The position numbers were made by a program, and so were the translations under genes. DNA of 64,000 bases from Plotosus lineatus. Its lineage: Eukaryota > Chordata > Actinopteri > Siluriformes > Plotosidae. Location: contig JALRMN010000025.1 in assembly GCA_024760905.1 (NCBI GenBank), positions 217,001 to 281,000 on the forward strand, given 5' to 3'. This document shows positions 31,914 through 42,684 of this stretch, piece by piece. A model generated the notes under the pieces. The model searched no databases. It saw only the letters and a program-made list of their open reading frames with translations, and was not told where the DNA came from. Within the stretch, counting starts at the first letter, position 1. Each line of letters begins with the position of its first letter.

Positions 31914-34056
31914 TAATGCAGATGTGAGGGGGTTGGGGGTGGGGGGCACAAACCAGTGTCTGTCCCATACGCCGGTCCCAAGCCCTGATAAATGCAGAGG
32001 GTTGCTTCAGGAAGGAAATCCGATGAAAAACAAATGCCAAATGAAATATGTGAATCACAAGAAAGAATGTCATACCAGATTGGTTGAGGCCCAAGTTAAC
32101 ATGACCGCCATCAATGCTGTTAACTAACAGGCTGCTGGTGGAAATTGTACTACTGTTGGTCGAAGACGTCGAAGAAGGAAAGGCGGGAGACGTGTCCATA
32201 GGCGGAGAGAGAGATGTGGAAAGGCATGAGTCTAGGACTCAAAGTAGGGACTTTGAATGTTGGAACTATGGCAGGAAAAGGTAGAGAGCTGGCAGACATG
32301 ATGCAGAGGAGTAAGGTGGACATACTGTCTGTTCAGGAGACCAGGTGGAACGGTAGCAAGGCTACAAGCTTAGGAGCAGGGTTTAAGCTGTTTTTTCATG
32401 GTGTGGATGGGAAGAGAAATGGAGTAGGGGTCATCTTGAAGGAGGAGTTGTTCAGGTATGTTCTAGAAGTGAAAAGAGTGTCAGACAGAGTGATAAGTCT
32501 CAAGTTAGAAATTGAAGGCGTGATGTTCAATGTTGTTAGTGCTTGTGCCCCACAGGCAGGATGCGAGCTAGAAGAGAAGGAGAGATTCTGGACTGAGTTA
32601 GATGAAGTGATACAGAGTACCCCCAGAGGGGAAAGAGTGGTCACTGGGGCAGACTTCAATGGACATGTTGGTGCAGGAAACAGAGGGGATGAGGAAGTGA
32701 TGGGCAGGCTTGATATCCAGAACAGGAATGCAGAAGGACAGATGTTGGTAGATTTTGCATAAAGCATGGAAATGGCTGTGGTGAATATTTTCTTCCAGAA
32801 GGGTATAGGGTGACTTATAAAAGCGGAGATAGGAGCACGCAAGTAGACTACATCTTGTGCAGGCGATGTAAATTGAAGGAAGTCAGTGGCTGCAAAGTAG
32901 TAGTGGATGAGAGTGTTGCCAAACAGCATAGGATGGTGTGTGCAGGATGACGTTGATGTTGAGTAAGGTGAAGAAGGCAAAGGCAGAGCAGAAGACAAAG
33001 TGGTGGGAGCTGAACAAGGAAGAGTGTCGGGTTGTCTTCAAGGAAGAGTTGAAACAAGCTTTGGGTGGTCAAGAAGTGCTTCTAGATAACTGGGCAACTA
33101 CAGCTAATGTGATCAGGGAGACAGGTAGGAGAATACTTGGTGTGCCATCTGGAAGAAGAGTAGATAAGGGAATTTGGTGGTGGAATGAGGAAGTGTAGGA
33201 GTGTTTAAAGGAAGAGGTTAGCTAAGAAGAAGTGGGACATTGAGAGGACTGAAGAGAGTAAACAGGAGTACAGGGAGACACAGCATAAGGTGATGGTAGC
33301 GGTGTCAAAGGAGGAAGTGGAGGAAAATCTAGAGAGGTGGAGGTATGCCCTGGAAAGGAGGGGAATGAAGGTTCATCTCAGTAAGACAGAATACATGTGT
33401 GTGAACGACAAGGACCCAAGAGGAACGGTGAGATTACAGGGGGCAGAGATAAAGAAGGTGGAGGGTTTTAAGTACTTCGGCTCAACAATCCAGAGCAATG
33501 GAGAGTGTGGAAAAGAGGTGAAGGAGCACGTGCAAGCAGGTTGGAATGGATGGAGAAAAGTGTCCGGTGTGATGTGTGATAGGATGGTATCGGCAAGAAT
33601 GAAGGGAAAAGTGTACAAAACGGTGATGAGGCCAGCGATGTTGTATGGTTTAGAGACAGTGGCCCTGGGGAAAAGACAGGAGTCAGAGCAGGAGGTAGCA
33701 GAGATGAAAATGTTGAGGTTCTCTTTGGGAGTAACGAGGATGGATGGGATCAGGAATGAGTACATCAGAGGGACAGCACATGTTAGATGTTTTGGAGACA
33801 AAGTCAGAGAGGCTAGATTGAGATGGTTTGGACATGTACAGAGGAAGGATAGTGTGTATATTGGTAGTAGGATGTTGAGGTTGGAACTACCAGGCAGAAG
33901 GCCCAGAGGAAGGCCAAGGAGAAGATTTATGGATGTGGTGAAGGCGGACATGAAGGTCGTTGGAGTAAGAGTAGAAAATGCAGAGGATAGGGTGAGATGG
34001 AGGCAGATCATTTGCTGTGGCGACCCCTGAAGGGAACAGCCGAAAGGAAAAGACGA
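31914..34056 (+). mobile_element. RTE-cfd copy lacking most of the RT
   Basis: 5' end ATGCAGATGTGAGG; 3' end AACAGCCGAAAGGAAAAGAC. The endonuclease frame 32214-32762 shows LKVGTLNVGTMAGKGRELAD, VQETRWNGSKATS and TGADFNGHVGAGNRGDEEVM. At about 33311 KVMVAVSK joins directly to EVEENLERW, losing about 1.1 kb including the whole RT palm and FADD box. The downstream frame 33290-34030 is open for 246 codons to the natural CGDP end. Confidence 0.93.
33290..34030 (+). pseudogene. RTE-cfd C-terminal domain, intact frame to natural stop
   Basis: Open to the family stop after ICCGDP. Contains LSKTEYMCVNDKDPRGTV, FKYFGSTIQSNGECGKEV, VQAGWNGWRKVSGVMCDR, MLYGLETVALGKRQES, MLRFSLGVTRMDGIRNEY and LRWFGHVQRKDSVYIGSR. 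It shows the correct 3' coding end of the family, 12-15 codons before the SINE-shared terminus. It is not a functional enzyme on its own, since the deletion removed the catalytic residues. Confidence 0.9.
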
Positions 34057-34250
34057 GGAGATCTATAAAATAGGCGCTTAGCTATAAGCGCCTTCATCCT
34101 GGTTTCATTTGTTTACTGGAGTTCTCCAGGCCTGAACCCATTAATCCCACGGAATATTCTTTAACCAATTTTCTCATTTCAAATCATCATGTGTCAGTAC
34201 CTTACTTTTCTTACTCATTACAATACTTAAATCGAAAACAGTAAAATGCA

Positions 34251-34670
34251 TACAGTAAGCCCCTGTTATTCCTGGCGTTACATTCTGAACCCCCCAAACA
34301 TGGATCCTGAAAATCTGAGAAATATTGATGCGGTTTTAAAACCATATGCATTATATTACATACACCGAAATATGCTTGTTAAACACATTCTACAGACAGC
34401 CTTACTCATTAATACAGTAATAATGCCGTAAAATGTAATCATGATTAAGTAAAAACTTTTTAAATTTTCTACTGTGATAATATTTATGAGTAAATAAATC
34501 ACTTAGGGTCCTCTGCAATCAACTGCAACTGATCAGCAGGAGGGAGAAACAAGATCCCTCAATCATTGGCTAAATTTCAATTACATGTCAGTAACGTCCG
34601 GGGCTGCCGCTAATCCGCAAGTATGCAGGGATGCGATCAGTGAACTGAAAATGGGCGGGGGTCTACTGTA
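34251..34670. mobile_element. Tigger/pogo-like MITE
   Basis: TACAGTAAGCCCCTGTTATT at the left and GGCGGGGGTCTACTGTA at the right are imperfect inverted ends next to TA. Length about 420 bp, no ORF. The right half (AATACAGTAATAATGCCG and nearby) resembles the right part of the fold-back element at 9300-9400. A non-autonomous member of the same superfamily. Confidence 0.75.
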
Positions 34671-34925
34671 TTTTTCAAAATATAAGTGAGCATTATGTTA
34701 TATTGTTTAACCCTTAATGATTAAATGTGGTTGCATGTTCATAACCTAGCAATTACTGTACCAATGCTTCATGTAATTATTCATCGATGTGTGTCCTGGG
34801 CCTTAAGTCTTCAAACGTTTCTGCATTGGATTATAGTTGATTATGTGGTCACAAGATGCACCCCTTTTATAGCTATTCTCTGTTGTCTTTTTCTTGACCT
34901 CAGTCTACCTTTCATGGTATATTTA

Positions 34926-35034
34926 CAGTGTTGTGCAAAAGTTTTTGCCCCTTACCAATTATAACTTTTTTGCACCTTTGTCACACTTAACTTTTTCAGA
35001 TTATCAAACAAATTTAAACATTACACAAAGATGA
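34926..35034 (+). mobile_element. Tc1-like terminus, second family
   Basis: CAGTGTTGTGCAAAAGTTTT after TA, then TGCCCC and CAGATTATCAAACAAATTTA, matching the end of a common fish Tc1-like family as I remember it. Cut at 35034-35040 by Rex3. Confidence 0.65.
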
Positions 35035-35040
35035 CCTGAT

Positions 35041-36568
35041 GAAGGAGGCCTATCGGGTTTATTAGCCTGTGGGACTCCAGAGGCAGTGGACAGGTACCGA
35101 CAGATCAAACGTGGTGCAGCCGAGGCTGTCGCAGATGCAAAATTTCGGGTGTGAGAGGAGTTCGGTGAGGGCCTGGAGAGTAATTATCAGTTGGCCTCAA
35201 AAAGGTTCTGGACCACCATCCGACACCTCAAGAGGGGGAAGCAGTTCTCCACGAACACTGTTTACAGTGAAGGTAGGGAGCTGCTTATCTCGACTGGGGA
35301 TGTCATTGGGAGGTGGAAGAAATATGTTGAGGACTTCCTCAATCCCACCAACACGCCCTCAATGAAGGAGGAAGACACTGTAGGTTTGGGTGGAGGTCTG
35401 CCCATCACTGGAGTGGAGGCTGCTGAGGTTGTCAAAAAGCTCCTCGATGGTTGAGCTCTGGGGTTAGATGAAATCCACCCAGAATATCTCAGAGCTCTTG
35501 ATGCTGTAGGACTGTCATGGTTGACACCTCTCTGCAACATCACGTGGTCATCAGGGGCTGTACCTTGGCAAACCAGGGTGGTGGTCCCAATTTTTAAGAA
35601 GGGGGACCGGAGGGTGTGTTCCAATTATCGAGGAATCATACTCCTCAGCCTACTCGGGAAAGTCTATGCAGGAGTACTGGAGAGGAGGATCTGACCGATA
35701 GTCAAACCTCAGATTCAAGAGGAACAATGTGGATTTCATCCTGGACGTAGCACTCTTGACCAACTCTATATGCTCCACAGGATCTTGGAAGGGGCATGGG
35801 AGTTTGCCCAATTTGTCCACATGTGTTTTGTGGATTTGGAGAAAGCTTTTGACCATGTCCCTCGAACAATCTTGTGGGGTGTGCTCTGGGAGTATGGCAT
35901 TCCGGACCCGTTGCTATGAGCCATTCAATCGCTGTATCACCTGAGCCAGAGTTTGATCCATATTGGTAACAACAGGTCGAATTTGTTTCCGGTGGGAGTT
36001 GGAGTCCGTCAAGGCTGTCCTTTGTCACCGATTCTGTTCATAATTTTTATGGACAGAATTTCTAGGTGCAGTCGAGGCATTGAGGGGCTCTAGTTTGGTG
36101 GCCATCGGATCTCATCTCTGCTTTTTGTGGATGATGTTGTCCTTATGGCTTCATAAAGTCGGGAACTCCAGCTCTCATTGGAGCAATTCACAGTCGAGTG
36201 CGAAGCAGCCAGGATGAAGATCAGTACCTCCGAGTCCAAGGCCATGGTTCTCACTTGGACAAGGGTGGAATGCACCCTCCGGGTCGGGAATGAGGTCCTG
36301 CCCCAAGTGGAGGAGTTTCAGTATCTTGGGGTCTTGTTCACGAGTGAGGGAAGGATGGAGCAAGAGATCGACATCTGCTGTTAAACGGAGCCTGTACTGG
36401 CCTGTCATGGTGAAGAAGGAGCTTAGCCGAAAGGCAAAGCTCTCAATTTACCAGTTGATCTTTTTTCCAGCCCTCACCTATGGTCACGAGCTTTGTGTAG
36501 TGACCGACAAAACAAGATTGTGGATACAAGCGGCTGAAATGAGCTTTGTTCGCCGGGTGGCAGGGTAG
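35041..36568 (+). pseudogene. Rex3 retrotransposon, RT region
   Basis: Plus strand from the linker (GGAGGCCTATCGGGTTTATT) through the RT: TTGGCAAACCAGGGTGGTGG (Rex3 primer-site region), CVDLEKAFDHVP-type palm A at about 35830 (MCFVDLEKAFDHVPRTILWG), GVRQGCPLSPILFIIFMD at about 36005 and FVDDVVL near 36125 (FADD changed), then EFQYLGVLFTSEGRMEQEID. It ends within LTYGHELCVVTDKTRLWIQA. At least four frame breaks. Confidence 0.9.
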
Positions 36569-37075
36569 TAATCCCCTGGTAGGGTCACCCAATGCAAACA
36601 AGCCCAATGTGCAGGTCCAGATGAAGTACTGTTCAAAAGATATCTTTGGAGAAACATTAAAGGACATGATTTCCCACGGGCCACTGGGCCTTCCCCGGGA
36701 GCCAGGTTTGCAGGAAGAGCTCAAGGCGAGTGCTTGGTGGTCAGCTGTCTGCCCATGGAATCCAGCCGGACCCAGCCCAAATGGAAGACATGGGTCCGCT
36801 CTCCCATGGACCCACCACCAATTGGAGGGGCTATTGGGGTTGGGTGCATTGTGAGTTGGGTGGCATCCAAAGGCATGTTTTCTGTTGGACCCATCTTCGA
36901 CTACTGACTCTTGGGACATGGAATGTCACCCTCTTTGGTGGGGAAGGAGTCTGAACCGGTGCATCAGATTGAAAGATTCTTAATCAATATAATCGGATTC
37001 ACCTCGAGGCATAGCGGCTTGAGAATCACCCATCTTGAGAGGGGCTGGACCTTATTCCATTTTGAAGTTGCTTAA
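36569..37075 (+). pseudogene. Rex3 5' region fragment, same orientation
   Basis: About 36640-37075 matches the reverse complement of about 63500-63990: CCACCACCAATTGGAGG, TTGTGAGTTGGGTGGCATCC, GGGACATGGAATGTCACC and GAGAGGGGCTGGACC. It is the Rex3 leader and endonuclease start lying just after an RT fragment, so it comes from another copy or a rearranged one. It ends in AT-rich DNA. Confidence 0.75.
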
Positions 37076-37740
37076 TGGGTGATGTAGTGAGTTGATGTTG
37101 GAAAAAATCTTACAAGTTGTCTAAGTTTGTATTAGTTTAAGGGTTAATCAGTACTTTGCTGAACAAGAACGGTCATTTAGGAAGAATGCTTTAGAGATCA
37201 GCTAATGAATAATTGTGATTAATACGAATCCTAGTGTTCACATATCATTTTCATAATAAGCCTGTTTAGCTTTAAACTAGCTTGATGAAGGAAATAATCA
37301 CACTGATTAAAGAGAGAAACTCTCACACTGATAAAAGAGATGAAAGAAAAGTTTATTAAATTAATTAGAAATTTCACATCAGTCACTCTGTCTAAGGGAA
37401 TGAATGGTACCATGTCAGTGAAGGAAGAAAGAGGTTCAAACTCCGTGGGTGAAATTTGTGAATAATTGATAGGAGAATCAGGGCAATTAATAGGCCAAAC
37501 AATAATGAGAGATTGTAGTGAAGGTGCTGGAGAAGAGTAGTCAAGGGAAGCCAAAGGAATATAAGGGAGTTATATAGTTGTAGCCAGTGCAGTGTAAATA
37601 AGGTTGGGAAGTAACAAATGTATGAACAGGTTTTTGTGCATCATACAGTGACACATTATTTCTTATTTTAGCAACATTCCTGAGATATAAGAGGGCCATC
37701 TGAGTAATATTACCTCCATGAGCTTCAAATGAAAGACCAG
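37076..37740. other. AT-rich DNA without recognised features
   Basis: No readable gene or repeat. The last part (37740-37800) contains GCCGCCATCTTGGAATG upstream of the next ORF. Confidence 0.5.
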
Positions 37741-37883
37741 TGTCTATAGAGGTTTTGCAGTCACATGACCGCCAAGTAGCTGCCGCCATCTTGGAATGAA
37801 AACAAATGTGTACTTACTTTGGAGGTGCCTGTTTTTAGCGTGGTAGATTATAAATTATATGAATTATATTATATTATATAAAT

Positions 37884-38255
37884 ATGAATGTCGACAGCCA
37901 TAATACAATCCCAGTGCTTTCCGAGCTCCCAGGTAATGATAACGATCATAAACTACAGTATATTCAAAAACTACGGTTATCAGGGCTAACAAATGACCCA
38001 TACGTTTTGCCCGATGGTTTATTTGTTAACTGCATGGATGAAGCAACGGACAGGATACCTGGTTTAACATACCCAGATATCTATAATTATTTGATTAGTC
38101 GCACATCTGAGTACACTCACGAAAAACTGAAAAGTTTCAAAGGACTTAGAACGTATGAGTATTTTTTTATCTGGATGTATTATAAAACAATACAAGGCTT
38201 TATCATTCTGACACTTGTGAAATCAATAATGAACAGCCTTTACTGTCTTCTGTAA
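37884..38255 (+). CDS. N-terminal ORF resembling SWIM/YqaJ-type transposon-associated protein
   Basis: 124 codons starting MNVDSHNTIPVLSELPGNDN. Features are SELPG, a NDPYVLPDG block and GLTYPDIYNYLI followed by SEYTHEKLKSFKGLRTYEYF. Large fish and invertebrate proteins carrying a SWIM zinc finger and a YqaJ-like recombinase region commonly begin this way (DPY-P, P-I-YNYL, YT-E-LK-YKSL-AY-YF), from memory. The usual continuation (a WV-DV block and the SWIM cysteines) is absent; the frame becomes hydrophobic and stops at 38255. This is either a first exon or a truncated copy. A poly-T run and a SINE follow directly. Confidence 0.5.
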   Translation: MNVDSHNTIPVLSELPGNDNDHKLQYIQKLRLSGLTNDPYVLPDGLFVNCMDEATDRIPGLTYPDIYNYLISRTSEYTHEKLKSFKGLRTYEYFFIWMYYKTIQGFIILTLVKSIMNSLYCLL

Positions 38256-38257
38256 AT

Positions 38258-38258
38258 G

Positions 38259-38294
<36 letters not shown>
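38258..38294. repeat. Poly-T tract
   Basis: About 37 T immediately before a plus-strand SINE head. Confidence 0.97.
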
Positions 38295-38295
<1 letters not shown>

Positions 38296-38297
38296 GT

Positions 38298-38600
38298 ACA
38301 GGGCAGTGACGGCCTGGTGGTCAGGTGCTTGATCACTGACCCCAAGGTTGGGGTTTCAAGTCTCACTCTCAACAAGGTGTCACTGTCCCCCAGTGGAGCT
38401 AACTGGGTTATCAAAGGCCGGCCATGTCTCCCACTGTCTATGGTGTTCATGTAAAAGAACCATCGCTGAGTTTCATCAAGAGTAGCTGCATAGCTGTTCG
38501 TGTGTTTCTGCCATGTGGTAGCCTGGCAAGCTGTACTCTGCTTTTGCTCAGACTTGTCTGATATGGGCACCAGCCTCCCCGGCAACCTTTTTGATAATGG
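38298..38600 (+). mobile_element. tRNA-SINE, diverged, alternative tail
   Basis: Head GGGCAGTGACGGCCTGGTGG and a mutated B box (GTTTCAAGTCTC). The body is shared up to GTGTTTCTG (38510), then CCATGTGGTAGCCTGGCAAG...GGGCACCAGCCTCCCCGGCA. It therefore belongs to the same tail-switched type as the 28654 copy but is more diverged. No clear TSD because of the poly-T flank. Confidence 0.82.
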
Positions 38601-38910
38601 TGGAATTGAACAGGAATTAAGTCATTAGATCAAATTATAACAATTTTAGAAGACTGAATGTTATTCTATACAGAATATAGGTCACACACTTAAGTACTGA
38701 TAAATTAGAATTTTCATTTATTTGATTCAGAAGAATTTCCGGTTCCAGATAAAATTTTACTTCCTGGTAGCTAAAATTAATTTACATGAGCACAAGAAGC
38801 TCTTGTTCTTGTTAAATAAGATTTATCATGATAAATTAACTTGTATCCCACAAGGAAATTGATTACCTCTGCCCATAGCTCTTCCAAGGTGAGCACACAA
38901 TCAAACAGTG

Positions 38911-38911
<1 letters not shown>

Positions 38912-38960
<49 letters not shown>
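38912..38960. repeat. (CA)n microsatellite
   Basis: About 24 CA units. Confidence 0.97.
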
Positions 38961-38961
<1 letters not shown>

Positions 38962-39130
38962 TTGGAGCAATGGGCTGCCACACACATTGAGGCACTCAAA
39001 GCGCAGTTGGGGGGGTTAGTTGCCTTGCTGAAGGGCACTTCAGTCAAGAAGGTGGACGGAGGGAAGGTACAGCTCACTCCCACCGCAACACATTTTTCCT
39101 GCTTTAGGCTTGGGCTGCCCCCGAAGTTTT
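38961..39130 (+). repeat. Dispersed fish repeat (CTTGCTGAAGGGCACTTCAG type)
   Basis: GGAGCAATGGGCTGCCACAC, then AGTTGGGGGGGTTAGTTGCC and TTGCTGAAGGGCACTTCAGT: a sequence I know as interspersed in many teleost genomes. Class not assigned. No ORF. Confidence 0.5.
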
Positions 39131-39149
39131 TCAAACGTTTCCCAGTGCA

Positions 39150-40256
39150 ACAACATATTTCAGTGTAAATGGATTTTTGCTTCTAAAGAAATATCAGTTT
39201 CATCGTGGTTATAATAGTAAAACTGCCCTTTGTCTTCAACACTAATGATATTGTGTGTAAGATGTATACCCGTGTTTGATTAACTTTTGTCAGTGAAATA
39301 AAAATATGTTTAATCCATGTGATTCAAGTGGAATCTCAGTAGTAGGAAATGGTTTATATCATTTCGGAATTTATTTTTCAGTGACACTGAGTCCTTCAGG
39401 TGTAAATAATAAAGATGAACAATTGTAAATCAATGTTTTATTATTAATGAATTTTTCATTATATACTTTCATTATATAAACATAAGTAGCTAAACTGAAG
39501 AGCATTTGTAGATCATGTTATTTTTATTATTTTTTATTTATTTATTTTTTCACCAAGGAAATAAACTAGTACTAATACTTCTATTCAGCTTTCATTTGAC
39601 ACACAAAAAAGTATGAGATCCTATGAGAAAGTTTGCAATCGTGACCTTACACCGCTCATAGTGTTTATAATCCATTGTGGAACACTACGGGTAATGTTTG
39701 AAAATAAAGCACCGGCAATGACTCACTGTTTGGATTTTGGTTGTTCAGACAATTCATGAAGAAATAATTTAGTTAATTATTTTTATTATCTGAAGGAAAG
39801 GTGTTGAAGTGAGAATGGCCTGATGTCAGTTATGTCAGTTATAGTGAATGCATTAATTCCACAGCCTGGTCCTGAAGGTATACATCGAGAGCAAAATGCA
39901 TACTGCACATAAGGTGATTGTAATTTGGCCAAAGCATCAAAATTAAACCACATTAGTCCATTCTCGCTTCAACCTCTCTCACAGAAGCACCACCAAACCC
40001 ATATTAATGTTTATTAGGTTCTGGTTAATATAGCTCTGGGTGTGAGGTCATTAACCCAGTCTGTACTAACAGTAATAAAACACCAATCTGTTGGAAATTG
40101 TTATTTATTTTTGACTTACCTTTGTGTAGTTCTAGATGTTAGTGCTGTATTTGTAACATTGAACACAATGTTTCTTCACATGACACCTGTTTGTTTACAT
40201 GATACCCATTTCTGCTAATGCCACATTTATATCAGTATAAAGTATCTCCAAGTACT
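39150..40256. other. AT-rich DNA without recognised features
   Basis: No readable ORF, RNA gene or named repeat. One simple T/A-rich run at 39510-39550. Confidence 0.5.
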
Positions 40257-40387
40257 CTGGATTGCTTATATGGAGTATCTCAAACTAACTTGTGTTGTTT
40301 ATATGATTTATATAAGATTACTTCGTGTTGTTTTTATGGAATATTTCAGATTTATTTGTTGTTTATATGGAGTATCTCTAATTACGT
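40257..40387 (+). repeat. Degenerate tandem repeat, ~33-bp unit
   Basis: About four diverged units around TTGTTTATATGGAGTATCTC (at 40265, 40298, 40331 and 40361 approximately). Confidence 0.5.
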
Positions 40388-40423
40388 TGATTTGTTGGTG
40401 TCGTTGTCTAATTAGTGATGCAC

Positions 40424-40536
40424 ATGAATGGATGAACAAGATTACTACAGTCCATATCTGATATGTAGTGAAACCACAGCCAAGGGAACAAGCAGAGAGA
40501 AGAAGCAGAGTCAGAGGGGAACTAAGACATTGGTGA
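40424..40536. repeat. Left copy of a ~105-113-bp duplication flanking an RTE derivative
   Basis: ATGAATGGATGAACAAGATT...AACTAAGACATTGGTGA. It recurs at 40945-41049 with only a small internal difference (AACAAGCAGAGAGAAGAAG here, AACAGGCTTGG there). Confidence 0.93.
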
Positions 40537-40542
40537 TCTCTA

Positions 40543-40944
40543 GGCATCCGACGTAAAACCAATGCCAAACTTTTATGATGCAAATCAGAAGTATTACCCC
40601 CATACCGGATCGGTCGAGGCCCGAGTTAACAACGACCGCCATCAGTGCTGTCAATCAACAGGGTGCTGATGGAAATTGGACTACTGTTGGTCGAAGACGT
40701 CAAACAAGGAGAGGTGGGAGGCGTGTCCGTAGGCAGAGAGAGAAGAGGAAAGGCATGAGTCTAGGACTGAGAGTGGGGACTTTGAATGTTGGAACTATAC
40801 AAAGAAAAGGTAGAGAGATGGATGTGGTGAAGGAGGACATGAAGGTCGTTGGAGTCAGAAAAGAAGATGCAGAGGACAGGGTGAGATGGAGGCGGATGAT
40901 TTGCTGTGGCGACCCCTGAAGGGAGCAGCCAAAAGTAAAAGAAG
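40543..40944 (+). mobile_element. RTE-cfd deletion derivative, ~400 bp
   Basis: Contains the 5'UTR from GCATCCGACGTAAAACC, the leader (LRVGTLNVGTIQRKGRE) and then jumps at about 40817 to MDVVKEDMKVVGVRKEDAED and the 3' terminus (CGACCCCTGAAGGGAGCAGC). It thus keeps only both ends, the same ends that make up the SINE tail. One frame of 114 codons crosses the joint. Both sides are flanked by the ~105-bp duplication. Confidence 0.92.
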
Positions 40945-41049
40945 ATGAATGGATGAACAAGATTACTACAGTCCATATCTGATATGTAGTGAAACCACAG
41001 CCAAGGGAACAGGCTTGGCAGAGTCAGAGGGGAACTAAGACATTGGTGA
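40945..41049. repeat. Right copy of the ~105-bp duplication
   Basis: Immediately follows the RTE 3' terminus (AAAAGTAAAAGAAG). See 40424-40536. Confidence 0.93.
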
Positions 41050-41612
41050 ACTTGACTCGAGTCTGGAACTGTGAAGTGAATGGGCTGGGGTGGGGGGGTG
41101 CAGAATAAGTAGGAGGCTGCGATGATTTTTTTTTGTTTGTTTTTTTTTTTTTTTGTTGTTTTTTTGTTTTTTTGTGCAAGGAGTGATTGCCCTATAATAA
41201 GAGCACCTCAAAGTGGAATGTATACTTTTACGTCTTTTATTTTAACGCAATCAGGCATGCTAGGTGAAAGCTCATTGCAGGTATTCATAATTTGAATTTT
41301 GGTATACACTTTTTCTCTTCTACAGAGCGAAGATGTTAGATTTTCATAAATTGTTGAAAACTGGATTTGGCAAAAAAAAAAAAAAAATTTTGCCATTGAA
41401 ACAGTTTCTTTCACCATAGCACATTTGAACTACTGTACTGAAATCCAAACTCCAACCGAAACAAACCAGAGATATTCCATATAAATATGAAACATTAGCA
41501 CAAACGGGTAGCATGACCTGGAGCAAAGGAGAAGTAAAATAAATAAGATGAGAAAATAAACTTCAACCTCAAATAGGTTTGTGTTTATTCACTGTCAGTA
41601 CAAACTATTTAC
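41050..41612. other. Low-complexity and unassigned DNA
   Basis: T-rich/TTTTG-rich run at 41127-41174, an A run at 41374-41388, otherwise no recognised feature. Confidence 0.5.
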
Positions 41613-41812
41613 AATGCAGCCATGAGGGGGAACATAAGCCAGTGTTCACCCTCACGCTTGTCCCAAGCCCAGATAAATGCAGATGGTTGCGAAAGGAAGG
41701 GCATCCGGGGTAAAACTTTTGCCAAAATTGTGATACGAATGATCAAAACGAATGTCATACCGGATTGGTCAAGGCCCAGGTTAACAATGACCGCCATCAG
41801 TGCTGTTAACCA
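41613..41812 (+). mobile_element. RTE-cfd 5'UTR-only fragment
   Basis: Starts at the exact family 5' end (AATGCAGCCATGAGG) and covers the leader (GATAAATGCAGATGGTTGCG, GTCATACCGGATTGGTCAAG) up to GTGCTGTTAACCA, then changes to unrelated sequence. No 3' terminus nearby. Confidence 0.9.
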
Positions 41813-42200
41813 GGAGGAAGTGGTGTGAAGTGGAGCATTATATATTATTCCACATCAGATTTATAGTCTTGATGATTCAGCAGAGGTCAAACAAAAGTAG
41901 AGAATCATGTCAGAAATAGTGAAAAGTAAACATGTCACCCGTTAACATGAAAAGTAGTTAAACTGGAATAACAGAAAATAGCAAGACAAGAACACAGGAG
42001 CAGCAACACTTACAATGAAATGTATATCCCAGATCATTGGCAGAGGTGGAAGTCACCACAGGAAGAAAGAACTCTTCAAAAGTCGCAGAATTTTTGCTTG
42101 ACTGGTAAGCAAACACTGTCATCATTTATGCCTTGCTTACATCTCCAAACTGGCAGTTGCATGAGCCATCCTCTCTGTTGCATGTCACAATGTTGATCTC
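41813..42200. other. Unassigned DNA
   Basis: No recognised ORF, RNA gene or repeat. Confidence 0.5.
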
Positions 42201-42202
42201 GC

Positions 42203-42270
42203 ACAAGGGTCAGCAACCCACGGCTCCGGAGTCGCGTGTGGCTCTTTCACCACTCTGTGTGGCTCCGTGG
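42203..42270 (+). mobile_element. hAT-like terminus, third copy
   Basis: CAAGGGTCAGCAACCCACGG followed by GTGTGGCTCTTTCACCAC, the terminal and subterminal pattern of a hAT family related to the 3301 one. No partner end. Confidence 0.5.
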
Positions 42271-42299
42271 CTTTTTAAAATAATGAATGTGTATTTTTT

Positions 42300-42684
42300 T
42301 TATTTTATGGTGGCCAACCTGTGAAAACGAGCTTCATCTACAAAAATCACTGCATCACCAAAAACAACTGCAAAAAGAAAATGCCACTTATTTATCCGAA
42401 GCACTCCGGGCTCCCAGGGGTAGAGAGTTAAACCAGTCTTCACCTGAATAATGGGAGAATCTTCCTAAAGCAGAGTCCTGCAATGGTCAGGTACCAATGC
42501 ATATTCAGCAGGTAACCTTGAAGAAAAATGCTCTTTTAGGGTTGAAAATTACATAGATGAGAATTAACAGACAGGGGTGTGTGGGCGGATATTCATTTGG
42601 TGAGGGCAGGGTGATTTTGTGTGCGTGTTCTTGTGGACATGGCTATCGTTGTACTAATCAGCTACATGGAGAGTCTCAGTCTCA
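42300..42684. other. Unassigned DNA
   Basis: No recognised feature before the RTE copy at 42685. Confidence 0.5.

Noticed and set aside
40218..40461. Cysteine-rich small ORFs
   Set aside because: Degenerate tandem repeat, no start context or known motif.
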